A program made the position numbers and the translations under genes. A stretch of DNA of 64,000 nt from the NCBI RefSeq assembly GCF_003610375.1, contig NZ_RAPZ01000013.1:1-64000 (forward strand), written 5' to 3'. The DNA is from Sphingomonas sp. PP-CC-1A-547 (GTDB taxonomy: Bacteria; Pseudomonadota; Alphaproteobacteria; Sphingomonadales; Sphingomonadaceae). The first letter of the stretch is position 1. Each line of letters begins with the position of its first letter. Of the stretch, positions 43,631-51,869 are shown in pieces. The notes under the pieces were generated by a model, which had not been told where the DNA came from, made no database searches, and saw only the letters and a list, made by a program, of their open reading frames with translations.

Positions 43631-44595
43631 TCCTGCTCGCCGCTGCGTTGCTCGCCGGTGCAGGTGCGCCGGTTGCGCCGAAGCCGCTGTTCCGTGATCC
43701 GGTACACGACGGCGCCGCCGATCCATCGACCGTCTATGACGCGGCCCGCCGCGAATGGGTGATGTTCTACACCAATCGCCGCGCCGACCTGCCGATGGCC
43801 GACGCGAAGGACGTGCGCTGGGTGCACGGTACCGCGATCGGCACCGCGCGATCGCGTGACGGCGTGCACTGGCGCTACGGGGGCACCGCGGCGATCCCCG
43901 CGTCCTGCACCGGCGCGACGTTGTGGGCGCCCGAAATCCAGTATCTCGCGGGCCGGTGGCACATGTGGCTGACCGTCGTGCCGGGCGTCTTCCGCGACTG
44001 GAACGCGCCGCGGTTCATCGTCCACCTGACCTCTCGCGACCTGAAACGCTGGACCTGCAGCGAACGGCTGTCGCTCGGCTCCGACCGGGTGATCGATGCG
44101 AGCGTTGCGGCACTCCCCGGTGGCGGTTATCGGCTCTGGTACAATGACGAGCGGCTGAACAAAGCGATCCGCTACGCCGACAGCGACGATCTGGTGCACT
44201 GGCGCGTGAAGGGCACGATCGTCGACACGCCCGGCGAGGGACCGAAGGCGTTCCGCTGGAAGGGCCGGTGGTGGCTGATCTCCGATGCGTGGAAGGGATT
44301 GCTGGCGATGCGCTCGGCGGATGGCGAGCACTGGACGCGGCAACCGGACTATCTGCTCGCGACGCCCGGCCGCGCCGAGACCGATCGCGCCAAGGGGCAG
44401 CATCCCGACGTGATCGTCGCGAAAGATCGCGCGTACATCGTCTATTTCGTCCAACAGTCCGGCGAACCGCAGTCCGCGCGCGATCCCGAATGGCACCGCC
44501 GCAGCGTGCTGCAGATCGCCGAACTGAAGGAAGCCGAGGGCATCCTCACGGTCGACCGCGACGCGCCGACCGCGATCCGGCTCGCGCGCCGCTAG
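43627..44595 (+). CDS. GH43-like five-bladed propeller hydrolase
   Basis: 322 residues from a GTG that overlaps the transporter stop (GTGA). A short leader (ILLAAALLAGAGAP) is followed by a propeller: 'FRDPVHDGAADPSTVYD' with a likely catalytic Asp, 'TLWAPEIQYLAGRWHMWL', and 'GEGPKAFRWKGRWWLISDAW'. It resembles GH43/GH117-like enzymes that release arabinose or galactose. Substrate uncertain; the context suggests RG-I side chains. Its stop TAG is the plus-strand reading of CTAG at 44592-44595, whose minus-strand reading is the stop of the next gene. Confidence 0.8.
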   Translation: MILLAAALLAGAGAPVAPKPLFRDPVHDGAADPSTVYDAARREWVMFYTNRRADLPMADAKDVRWVHGTAIGTARSRDGVHWRYGGTAAIPASCTGATLWAPEIQYLAGRWHMWLTVVPGVFRDWNAPRFIVHLTSRDLKRWTCSERLSLGSDRVIDASVAALPGGGYRLWYNDERLNKAIRYADSDDLVHWRVKGTIVDTPGEGPKAFRWKGRWWLISDAWKGLLAMRSADGEHWTRQPDYLLATPGRAETDRAKGQHPDVIVAKDRAYIVYFVQQSGEPQSARDPEWHRRSVLQIAELKEAEGILTVDRDAPTAIRLARR

Positions 44596-45428
44596 TCAAG
44601 AAAACCGACCTGCCGCAGCCAAGCCTCGCACAGCGTCGGCCAGATCGAGACGGGCAGTCCCTGCGTATCGAGCGCGAAACCATGCGGCGCGTCGGCGAAG
44701 ACGTGGAGTTCGGCCGCACCGCCGGCGTCCTGCCACGCCGTGTAAAGCCGGCGGGCGTTCTCGACCGGGACGACGGGATCGTTGCCGGCATAGACGATGA
44801 ACGCAGGCGGCGGCGACGGCAGCAGTTGCGCATCGGGTTGCAGCCGGTCGTACATCGCCTGTTTCTCGACCGGGGGCAGCGGCGGCTTGTCGGCGATGAT
44901 CGTCCGTCCCGCCGCGTTGGTGGAGATCGGGGCATACCCCATGACCATCACGTCGGGCCGCGTCGGCTCGTCAGGATGACGCGATGCCGGTGCCGTCCAC
45001 TCGTCGGGATACGCCGCGGCAAGGCATGCAGCCAGATGACCGCCCGAGGACAGTCCGACCACACCGAGCCCTACCGGCGCGAGACCGCTCGCACGGACCC
45101 GCCGCATCGCCTCGCGCGCGTCGTCGAGCGGTGCGGCGATGCCGTTGGCGGCATTGGGGAAACGGTGGATCAGGACGAACGCGTGATAGCCGAGTCCCGT
45201 CAGCCAGGCGGCGACCTGTACCCCTTCCCTGCCCGCCATCAACTGCGTGTAGCCACCGCCGCCAAGCACGAGCATCGCCCGGCCATTGGGCTTGGCGGCA
45301 CGGAACCCGAGCAGCACCGGCTGGTCGATCGTCGTCACGACCGCAACCTCGGCCGCGACCGAAGGATCCTCGAACGTCACCGCGGGCTCGTCCGCCCACA
45401 GCGGCCACACATCATCTGCACCCAGCAT
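44592..45428 (-). CDS. Alpha/beta hydrolase, carbohydrate-esterase-like
   Basis: 278 residues, no clear signal peptide. 'MLVLGGGGYTQLMAG' forms the oxyanion region, 'GVVGLSSGGHLAACLAA' the nucleophile elbow, 'YAGNDPVVPVENARRLY' carries the acid and 'ADAPHGFALDT' the His. It is related to the BD-FAE-type esterase at 22792. The start at 45428 shares TGATG with the upstream stop and has GGGGTG six bases before it; a GTG at 45437 is the alternative. It is the last gene of the minus-strand rhamnose operon. Likely removes acetyl groups from imported fragments. Confidence 0.8.
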   Translation of the reverse strand: MLGADDVWPLWADEPAVTFEDPSVAAEVAVVTTIDQPVLLGFRAAKPNGRAMLVLGGGGYTQLMAGREGVQVAAWLTGLGYHAFVLIHRFPNAANGIAAPLDDAREAMRRVRASGLAPVGLGVVGLSSGGHLAACLAAAYPDEWTAPASRHPDEPTRPDVMVMGYAPISTNAAGRTIIADKPPLPPVEKQAMYDRLQPDAQLLPSPPPAFIVYAGNDPVVPVENARRLYTAWQDAGGAAELHVFADAPHGFALDTQGLPVSIWPTLCEAWLRQVGFLD

Positions 45429-46510
45429 CACGAACACCCCGGTTTAGCGTTGTCGAACGACGAGTGCCCCGGCGTGCAGGGATGCGTCGGATACGCCTCC
45501 CCGTCGAGTTCGGTAGCCTCGCGTACCACCGCCAGCCGATCGCCCTCGTCGCGCATCTCGTACAACTTGCCGAGCGCGAAGTTGAACGGGCGGTGGAGGA
45601 TCATCATCAGCCGGCCGTCGAACGCACGGAACAGCATGCCGTGGCCACTGTCGCGCTCGACGAGCGGGCCGAGTTGCTCCCACGGACCTTCGATACCGCC
45701 CGATCGCGATCGCGCCTGCCCCTCGACATAGCCCTTCTTTCCATAGCTCGACCACAGCATCAGCAATGCACCGGTCTTGCTGCGGTACAGTTCGGGACCG
45801 TCGGTGACATAGACCGTGTCGCCATCGGGCTGCTTCTGGCCGACCACCCACGCGGCGTCGTTCGCACTGAACAGGCGCTTCGCCGTGCCCGCCGCGGACA
45901 GGTCGTCGTTCAGCGGCACGGCTTCCATCGTGCCGATCGTCGTCTGCCACCATTCGTGCGCGTAGACGAGCCACGGCTTGCCCTTCGGGTCGACGTACAG
46001 CGTGCCGTCGAGCGACATCTGGTCCTTCGACACGATCGGCTCGCCACCTCGGACCAATGCATAGGGCCCGTCGATCTTGTCCGCGACCGCGAGGACGGTG
46101 CCGCGGCGATAGGTCGCGCGCTTGCCGTTGGGCGTCAGCGGCGAGGCCGGATCGTGGAACGTCGCGAAGAGATACCAGCGGTTCTTCCAGCGGTGTACTT
46201 CCGGCGCCCAGCTTCCCGCCTTGGCCCAGACGTCGCCGGGCAACACGAACACCAGCTTGGGCCTGGTCCAGTGCTTCAGGTCGCGGCTCGCATACATCAT
46301 CGTGCCCAGCCGCGAGTCGCCGGTCATCGCGACCTCGTTGCGGGTAAAAAGGTAATAGGTGCGACTGGCCTTGTCGGCGACGATCCACGGATCGTGGAGG
46401 TGCATCGCGGTCATCAGCAACGGCGCGTCGGGCTCGCGTGGCGGGGTTGCGGGTGCGGCCCCCGCGAGTGCCAGCAGGCTGGCGGCAATCAGGTGCGCGA
46501 TCCGGGTCAT
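45428..46510 (-). CDS. GH43-family glycoside hydrolase (arabinanase/arabinofuranosidase-like)
   Basis: 360 residues with a signal peptide (ends APAT, about residue 22). GH43 landmarks: catalytic Asp in 'LHDPWIVADK', 'SWAPEVHRWKNRWYLFATF', transition-state Asp in 'SLDGTLYVDPKGKPWLVYAHEW' and general acid Glu in 'TDGPELYRSKTG'. It would cleave arabinan or arabinose side chains of RG-I. Its ATG overlaps the rhaT stop (ATGA), and its own stop overlaps the following hydrolase. Confidence 0.88.
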   Translation of the reverse strand: MTRIAHLIAASLLALAGAAPATPPREPDAPLLMTAMHLHDPWIVADKASRTYYLFTRNEVAMTGDSRLGTMMYASRDLKHWTRPKLVFVLPGDVWAKAGSWAPEVHRWKNRWYLFATFHDPASPLTPNGKRATYRRGTVLAVADKIDGPYALVRGGEPIVSKDQMSLDGTLYVDPKGKPWLVYAHEWWQTTIGTMEAVPLNDDLSAAGTAKRLFSANDAAWVVGQKQPDGDTVYVTDGPELYRSKTGALLMLWSSYGKKGYVEGQARSRSGGIEGPWEQLGPLVERDSGHGMLFRAFDGRLMMILHRPFNFALGKLYEMRDEGDRLAVVREATELDGEAYPTHPCTPGHSSFDNAKPGCS

Positions 46511-47574
46511 ACGACGGTCTCCACCGCTATGCTGTTGCCATAGCCGATCACCACGGTCGCGATCAGCAGCAGCGCGACGCCCGCCCAGACCACGGCCTTG
46601 ATCCGCGCGCCGGCGTCCTTCCACTCGCGGAACGCAAAGCCCCACAGCGTGCCGAAGATGATGATGCTCGCCATGTGCAGCGTCCAGCTCGAGAAGCCGA
46701 GGCGCCCCATCTGGCTTTCGCCCATCGTGTAGAAGAAGAACTGGAAATACCACGTCACCCCCGCGAGGGCGCTCAGTGCGTAGTTGCGCAGGAGCGGCGG
46801 ACGGCCGCCGTCGGTCGTGCGGCCAAGCCATTGCTTTGCGCTCCGGTTCTTCGCGATCAACCACGCGCACCAGGCACCGTTGGTGACGAGCCCACCGGCC
46901 ATGATGAGGCACAACACGGGAAGCCCGGTCCAGAGCGGCCCGGTGCCCGCGGCCGCCGACAACGCCTTGATCGGCTCGCCCGCAGCGAGGCCGAATGCGA
47001 AGCACGCGGACATTATCCCGGCGCCGATCGCGACGACGATGCCCCTGCGGAAATCGAACTCGGCGACGACCGCCAGCTTCTGTTCGGGCGTCAGCCGCGC
47101 GTCCTTCATCGCGCCCGCGATCGCGACGACGACGATCCCGGCGAGCGTCAGGCCGATACCGGCGAGGACGATGTTGCCGGAGGTGGTCGCGATCAGCTTT
47201 TCGTGAAACTCGCCCGTGAACGCCGGCGGGATCAGCGTGCCGAATACGGTGCATAATCCAAGGACGACCGCCATGCCGAGCGACAGCCCGAGATACCGCA
47301 TGACGAGCCCGTAGCCGAGTCCGCCGAACCCCCACAGCACGCCGAACACCATCGGCCACCAGAACGCGCCGTCCGGTGCGCGCCCGAGCACGCCGAGCAG
47401 GTCGTGCGTCTGGAGGCTGGCGAAGAACCACGGTGCGACCAGCCACGACACGACGCCGCCGGTCAGCCAGTAGATCTCCCACGACCAGCGCTTCACGCCG
47501 CGATAGGGGACGTAGAAGCTCGCCGACGCGAGCCCGCCAAGCCAGTGATACAGGACCCCGAGCAGCGGGTTCAC
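46507..47574 (-). CDS. rhaT: L-rhamnose:H+ symporter RhaT
   Basis: 355 residues, ten predicted helices, inner membrane. The N-terminus 'NPLLGVLYHWLGGLASASFYVPYRGVKRW' and the segment 'WGFGGLGYGLVMRYLGLSLGMAV' are characteristic of RhaT. It starts at a GTG (47574) that overlaps the lactonase stop as GTGA. It imports free rhamnose liberated outside the cytoplasm by the RG-degrading enzymes, for oxidation by the neighbouring pathway. Confidence 0.94.
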   Translation of the reverse strand: MNPLLGVLYHWLGGLASASFYVPYRGVKRWSWEIYWLTGGVVSWLVAPWFFASLQTHDLLGVLGRAPDGAFWWPMVFGVLWGFGGLGYGLVMRYLGLSLGMAVVLGLCTVFGTLIPPAFTGEFHEKLIATTSGNIVLAGIGLTLAGIVVVAIAGAMKDARLTPEQKLAVVAEFDFRRGIVVAIGAGIMSACFAFGLAAGEPIKALSAAAGTGPLWTGLPVLCLIMAGGLVTNGAWCAWLIAKNRSAKQWLGRTTDGGRPPLLRNYALSALAGVTWYFQFFFYTMGESQMGRLGFSSWTLHMASIIIFGTLWGFAFREWKDAGARIKAVVWAGVALLLIATVVIGYGNSIAVETVV

Positions 47575-48473
47575 AGGTCGAGACCCAGCCGGTAGATCCG
47601 GTTCGCATTGCCGCCGAACAGCGCGCGGCGTTCGTCTTCGGCGAAGTCGGCGACCAGCGCGTGATAGGTTTCGAGGTAGCGATCGATCGGCGCGAACAGC
47701 GTGTCGGTCGGCGCGTCGCTGGCGAACAGGCAGCGATCGGTACCGAACAGGTCGATCGCTTCGAGGAGGAAGGGCCGCACGTTCTCCGGCGTCCAGTCGC
47801 GCGCGATGAAGCCGAGCCCCGACAGCTTGATCGCGACATGCGGCAGCGCGGCGAGCACGCGCAGGCTCTCGCGCCATTCCGTTATGCCATCGGGATCGGT
47901 GAGCACGGGCATGCCAAGATGGTTGATGATGACCGGGATGTCTGGATGGCGCGCGATCAGCGGCGCGAGGCCCGACATCTGCGCGGGATAGCATTGCAGG
48001 TCGAACGAGAGCGCGTGCGTACGTAGCAGCGCGTAGCCCGCCTGCCACTGGGCATCCTGCGTGAGGTCGCGCGCCGTGTAGCTGCGAGCCGGATCGGCGT
48101 GCCAGTTGACGATCTGGCGAATGCCCCGAACACGGGGAAACGCAGCCTGCGCAGCGAGGTGCGTGTCGACGTCGGGATCGTCCAGCGGTGCGTAGGCGAC
48201 GATCGCGTTGGGCAAGCCGTGCTCGGCGGCGATTCCCTCCAGCCAGCGCGTCTCGTCGAGCGCCTGCACCGGGTCCGCACCCGCATCGACATGCACCGCG
48301 CCGACGACATTCCACCGCGCGAGCGCCGCGCGGTACTCGACGATTCCGAAGTCGCGCGCGATCGGCTCGACGCTGCCATTGGGGCCATCATCGGCGAAGG
48401 GCGGCGACAGCCACGGGTAGCGGATGTGGCTCAGGTCCCACAGGTGGATGTGCGCATCGACGAACGGGGTCAT
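47571..48473 (-). CDS. LRA2: L-rhamnono-1,4-lactonase (amidohydrolase family)
   Basis: 300 residues of the amidohydrolase 2 superfamily. Metal motif 'VDAHIHLWDL', then 'HVDAG', 'IRQIVNWHADP', 'VIINHLGMP' and 'CLFASDAPTD' with the late Asp. Relatives include L-fuconolactonase and L-rhamnonolactonase. Position between rhaT and rhamnonate-pathway genes favours hydrolysis of rhamnono-lactone to rhamnonate. The 211-bp gap upstream carries a palindromic repeat, so a separate promoter or mRNA processing there is possible. Confidence 0.87.
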   Translation of the reverse strand: MTPFVDAHIHLWDLSHIRYPWLSPPFADDGPNGSVEPIARDFGIVEYRAALARWNVVGAVHVDAGADPVQALDETRWLEGIAAEHGLPNAIVAYAPLDDPDVDTHLAAQAAFPRVRGIRQIVNWHADPARSYTARDLTQDAQWQAGYALLRTHALSFDLQCYPAQMSGLAPLIARHPDIPVIINHLGMPVLTDPDGITEWRESLRVLAALPHVAIKLSGLGFIARDWTPENVRPFLLEAIDLFGTDRCLFASDAPTDTLFAPIDRYLETYHALVADFAEDERRALFGGNANRIYRLGLDL

Positions 48474-48556
48474 TGCACGCTCTCCTGGGATATTGCTCGC
48501 GTGCCGCCTCGTGTCGGGCAGCTTTGCTGGACGATTTCAGATGACAGTCGGAACGA

Positions 48557-48675
48557 TCCTCCCCCGCCAGGGGGAGGTGGCGCCAAAGGCGACGGAGGGG
48601 GAGGATACGGAACAGAGGTTACCCTTACCTCCCCCTCCGTCTGGCAAGTACCAGCCACCCCCCTGGCGGGGGAGG
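48557..48675. repeat. GC-rich palindromic repeat in the rhamnose operon
   Basis: The arms TCCTCCCCCGCCAGGGGGAGG (from 48557) and CCCCCTGGCGGGGGAGGA (to 48675) are inverted copies around about 75 bp that also contain paired CCTCCCCCTCCG words. It sits between the lactonase and the ketodeoxyrhamnonate dehydrogenase and is of the same general kind as the pair at 16148. Confidence 0.8.
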
Positions 48676-48684
48676 ATGCACTCT

Positions 48685-49434
48685 CTAGAACGTCGTCCGT
48701 CCCCCCGACGTGTCGAAGGTCGACGCCGTCGTGAAGCTGCACTCCTCCGACGCCATGAAGCACACCATCGCGGTCGATTCCGGGATCTCGCCCAGCCGCC
48801 CCATCGGGATCTTCGAGCGCATATACTCGACCTGGCTCGCCGGAAGCTGTTCCAGGATCGGGCTCTCGAACGTCGCCGGGGTCAGCGCGTTGGCGATGAC
48901 GCCCTTGCCCGCGAGTTCCTTGCCGAGGCTCTTGGTCAGCCCGATCACCGCCGCCTTGGTCGCCGAATAGGCGGACGCGTTGGGGTTGCCCTCCTTGCCT
49001 GCCACCGACGACACGTTGACGATGCGGCCATAACCGTTCGCCAACATCAACGGAACGACCGTCCGGCAGCAATAGAACAGCCCGTTCAAATTGATGTCGA
49101 CGACGCGCTTCCAGCTGTCGAGCGGGTATTCGTGGACCGGTGCGGTCGCCCCCGTAATTCCGGCCGAACAGATCAGGATGTCGACCTTGCCGAGCACGGC
49201 CGCGCTCTCGGCCGCCGCCGCGACGACCGCGTCGACGTCGGACACGTCGAGCGCGACGACGTGCGCCGCACCGACCTCGTCCTTCGCGACCGCGAGCTTT
49301 GCGGCGTCGAGATCCCACAGCACGACGCTGCCGCCTTCCGCGACGATCCGCTTGGCGACATCCTTGCCGAGCCCCGACGCGCCGCCGGTGACGATCGCGC
49401 AGCGACCGGCAAACCGCCCCCCATAGATCGTCAT
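48685..49434 (-). CDS. LRA5: 2-keto-3-deoxy-L-rhamnonate dehydrogenase (SDR)
   Basis: A 249-residue SDR. Cofactor motif 'VTGGASGLGKDVAKRI', 'CSAG' in place of NNAG, catalytic Ser in 'NVSSVAGKEGNPNASAY' and YSATK. The C-terminus 'FTTASTFDTSGGRTTF' ends in Phe. It matches the dehydrogenase that oxidises 2-keto-3-deoxy-rhamnonate at C4 in the diketo-hydrolase pathway of Sphingomonas sp. SKA58. Overlap of four bases with the hydrolase gene at 49431 supports this. Confidence 0.88.
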   Translation of the reverse strand: MTIYGGRFAGRCAIVTGGASGLGKDVAKRIVAEGGSVVLWDLDAAKLAVAKDEVGAAHVVALDVSDVDAVVAAAAESAAVLGKVDILICSAGITGATAPVHEYPLDSWKRVVDINLNGLFYCCRTVVPLMLANGYGRIVNVSSVAGKEGNPNASAYSATKAAVIGLTKSLGKELAGKGVIANALTPATFESPILEQLPASQVEYMRSKIPMGRLGEIPESTAMVCFMASEECSFTTASTFDTSGGRTTF

Positions 49435-50288
49435 GCGATCGAACCTTCACCCAGGTGGCGCCATTCGACGACCGACTGACGCTGCGTGCCGAGCCCGGCA
49501 ATGCCGAGTTCCATAACGTCGCCGGCCTTCAGGAAGATCGACTCGGGCTTCTTGCCCTCGCCGACGCCCGGCGGCGTGCCGGTGATCAGCAGGTCGCCGG
49601 GGTACAGCGTGATATATTCGCTGACGTAGGAAATGAGCTGCTTCAGGTCGAAGATCATCGTCTTCGTGTTGCCGGTCTGCATCCGCACGCCGTTGACGTC
49701 GAGGTGCATGTCGAGGTCCTGCGCGTCGCCGATCTCGTCGGGCGTCACCAGCCACGGGCCGACCGGGCAGAAGGTGTCGTGGCCCTTGCCCTTGCTCCAC
49801 TGCGACCCACGCTGCTTCTGGTTGAAGCGCTCCGACACGTCGTTGGCGAGGACATAGCCCGCGACCTTGTCGAGCGCCTCGTCTTCCGAGACGTAGCGGC
49901 AGGTCTTGCCGATGATCACGCCGAGCTCGACCTCCCAGTCGCCATGCGTCGAACCGCGCGGCAGGACGACGTCGTCGTTCGGGCCGCTGAGGCTGGACAG
50001 CGGCTTCATGAACATCATCGGTTCAGTGGGGATCGGCAGGCCGGATTCGATCGCGTGATCGCGGTAGTTGAGGCCGATCGCGACGATCTTGCCGATGCCC
50101 TTGATCGGGACGCCGTAGCGCGGCGTACCGTCGACGACCGGCAGCGACGCGGGATCGGCCGCGAACGCCTGCGCCAGCGTTGCGACGCTGAGATCGTCGA
50201 TCACGCCCGACAGGTCGCGGATCGCACCGTCGGCATCGACGATGCCGGGCTTTTCCTGGCCGGGTTGGCCGTAGCGGCAGAGCTTCAT
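49431..50288 (-). CDS. LRA6: 2,4-diketo-3-deoxy-L-rhamnonate hydrolase (FAH family)
   Basis: 285 residues of the fumarylacetoacetate hydrolase family. Short N-terminal cap ('MKLCRYGQPGQEKPGIVD') then 'KIVAIGLNYRDHA', 'MFMKPLSSLSGPND', metal-binding Glu residues in 'GDWEVELGVIIG', 'ANDVSERFNQ', and 'LITGTPPGVGEG'. In the SKA58-type pathway this enzyme splits the diketo acid to pyruvate and L-lactate. Start at 50288 begins with the family-typical N-terminus; 50381 is an overextension. Confidence 0.9.
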   Translation of the reverse strand: MKLCRYGQPGQEKPGIVDADGAIRDLSGVIDDLSVATLAQAFAADPASLPVVDGTPRYGVPIKGIGKIVAIGLNYRDHAIESGLPIPTEPMMFMKPLSSLSGPNDDVVLPRGSTHGDWEVELGVIIGKTCRYVSEDEALDKVAGYVLANDVSERFNQKQRGSQWSKGKGHDTFCPVGPWLVTPDEIGDAQDLDMHLDVNGVRMQTGNTKTMIFDLKQLISYVSEYITLYPGDLLITGTPPGVGEGKKPESIFLKAGDVMELGIAGLGTQRQSVVEWRHLGEGSIA

Positions 50289-50316
50289 GAGCGGTCTTTC
50301 CGAAAGAGAAAATGGA

Positions 50317-51510
50317 TCAATGCGTGTAGGGGCGGTGCATCGCGATCTCGGGGTTGAGCGTGACGCCGAACCCCGGCGCATCGAGCGCGCTTGCCTTCAT
50401 CCGACCGTTCTGCGGCACGGGCTCGCCGAGCAGCTGCGGATGGAACATCGGCACCACCTCGGTCGGTCCGGGATGCATCATCAGGAACTCGGCGAACGGC
50501 GAATTGTGGCGCGTGATGACGAAATGGTAGCTGTAGACCGACGACCCGTGCGGCACGACCATCTTGCCGTGCGCATCGGCCAGCGCGCTGATCTTGAGCA
50601 GTTCGGTGACGCCACCGCACCAGCCGACGTCGGGCTGGATGATGTCGCAGCAGTCCATCTCGAGCAGCATCCGGAAGCCCCAGCGCGTCGCCTCGTGCTC
50701 GCCGGTGGTGACCAGCATGCCCTTGGGCACGTTGCGCTTCAGTTCGGCATAGCCCCAGTAATCGTCGGGGCTGATCGCCTCCTCGATCCACTTCAGGCCG
50801 TGCTCGTGCGCCGCGATCGCGAGCCGCGTGGCATAGTCGACGTCGAGCGCCATCCAGCAGTCGAGCATCAGCCAGAAATCGGGACCGCATTTCTCGCGCA
50901 TGTCGGCGATCATCGCGATGTTCTTCTTCATGCCCTCGGCGCCCTCGGCGGGGCCGTGGTGGAGCGGCATCTTGCCACCGATGAAGCCGAGTTCCTTGGC
51001 GACGTCGGGCCGTGCGCCAGTCGCGTAAAATTGCAGTTCGTCGCGCACCGCGCCACCGAGCAGGTGATAGACCGGCTCCTGCCGTAGCTTGCCGAGCAGA
51101 TCCCACAGCGCGAGATCGACGCCGGAGATCGCGTTCACGACCAGCCCCTTGCGGCCGTAATATTGCGTCGAGAAGTACATCTGGTCCCAGATCTTCTCGT
51201 ACTCGGTCGGCGAGCGCCCTTCGAGGAAGCGCGCGAGGTGCTTCTCGACGATGAACGCCGCGGGTTCGCCCCCTGTCGTGACCGCGAAGCCGACCGTGCC
51301 GTCCTCGGCCTCGATCTCGACGACCAGCGTACCGAGCACGTTGATCCCGAAGCTCTGGCGCGACTGGCGGTATTCGGGATAGCGGCTCATCGGCGTCGCG
51401 ATGTGGTCATCTATCCAGTGCCCCGCGCCTTGGTCGTGATAATCGGCACCACCACCACGAACGACGAACGCCCGGACGTGCTTGATCTTCGGCAAAGTCA
51501 CAATCGCCAC
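50317..51510 (-). CDS. LRA3: L-rhamnonate dehydratase (enolase superfamily)
   Basis: About 397 residues. N-terminal capping domain ('[17 protein letters not shown]', '[14 protein letters not shown]'), then a barrel with metal ligands in '[10 protein letters not shown]', '[14 protein letters not shown]' and '[12 protein letters not shown]', and the base His in '[13 protein letters not shown]'. The pattern is that of RhmD. It removes water from L-rhamnonate to give 2-keto-3-deoxy-rhamnonate. I prefer the GTG at 51510, eight bases after GAGGAG, to a TTG at 51516. It is the first gene of the seven-gene minus-strand operon that ends at 44592. Confidence 0.93.
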   Translation of the reverse strand: MAIVTLPKIKHVRAFVVRGGGADYHDQGAGHWIDDHIATPMSRYPEYRQSRQSFGINVLGTLVVEIEAEDGTVGFAVTTGGEPAAFIVEKHLARFLEGRSPTEYEKIWDQMYFSTQYYGRKGLVVNAISGVDLALWDLLGKLRQEPVYHLLGGAVRDELQFYATGARPDVAKELGFIGGKMPLHHGPAEGAEGMKKNIAMIADMREKCGPDFWLMLDCWMALDVDYATRLAIAAHEHGLKWIEEAISPDDYWGYAELKRNVPKGMLVTTGEHEATRWGFRMLLEMDCCDIIQPDVGWCGGVTELLKISALADAHGKMVVPHGSSVYSYHFVITRHNSPFAEFLMMHPGPTEVVPMFHPQLLGEPVPQNGRMKASALDAPGFGVTLNPEIAMHRPYTH

Positions 51511-51869
51511 GCTCAACGCTCCTCATCCCCCGCGCCCCACCGGAGGCGCGTCGTACACACCATCGAACGATGTCCGCGTCCTGCCCGCCCGGTCTCGTTC
51601 AACCGGCAACGCAGCATATCCACGTCTCATCCAATGATTTGCATCATCTCATTTTGTGAGACGAATGATTACTTGATGAGAATGTCCGCGTCAAACGCAG
51701 ACTTGTACCGGAGACCCGAAATCGCTCGCCTGCACTTGCGCGCTAATTGGGCCCAGATCGCCGTCTGGAAAAAATGACTGACACGGCCATAAACTGGTGA
51801 TATATGATTTACCATCTTACAATGTGGTACATCACCGAAGAGTGGTTCCGCGCAAAGGGGAGGATACCA
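51511..51869. promoter_or_regulatory. Divergent control region between rhamnonate operon and TonB receptor
   Basis: About 359 bp with no gene. It contains an inverted repeat TCTCA-TTTTG-TGAGA at 51647-51661, with extra TCTCAT and GATGAGA words nearby, and TACCA (51810-51814)/TGGTA (51825-51829) around an AT-rich centre. The reverse complement of 51822-51829 reads TACCACAT. Both dyads are reasonable operators for one or both transcripts. Confidence 0.5.

Noticed and set aside
46507..48315. A 602-codon frame that seems to fuse a lactonase-region protein to RhaT
   Set aside because: The first part is an out-of-frame reading of the lactonase gene; RhaT starts at the GTG at 47574.
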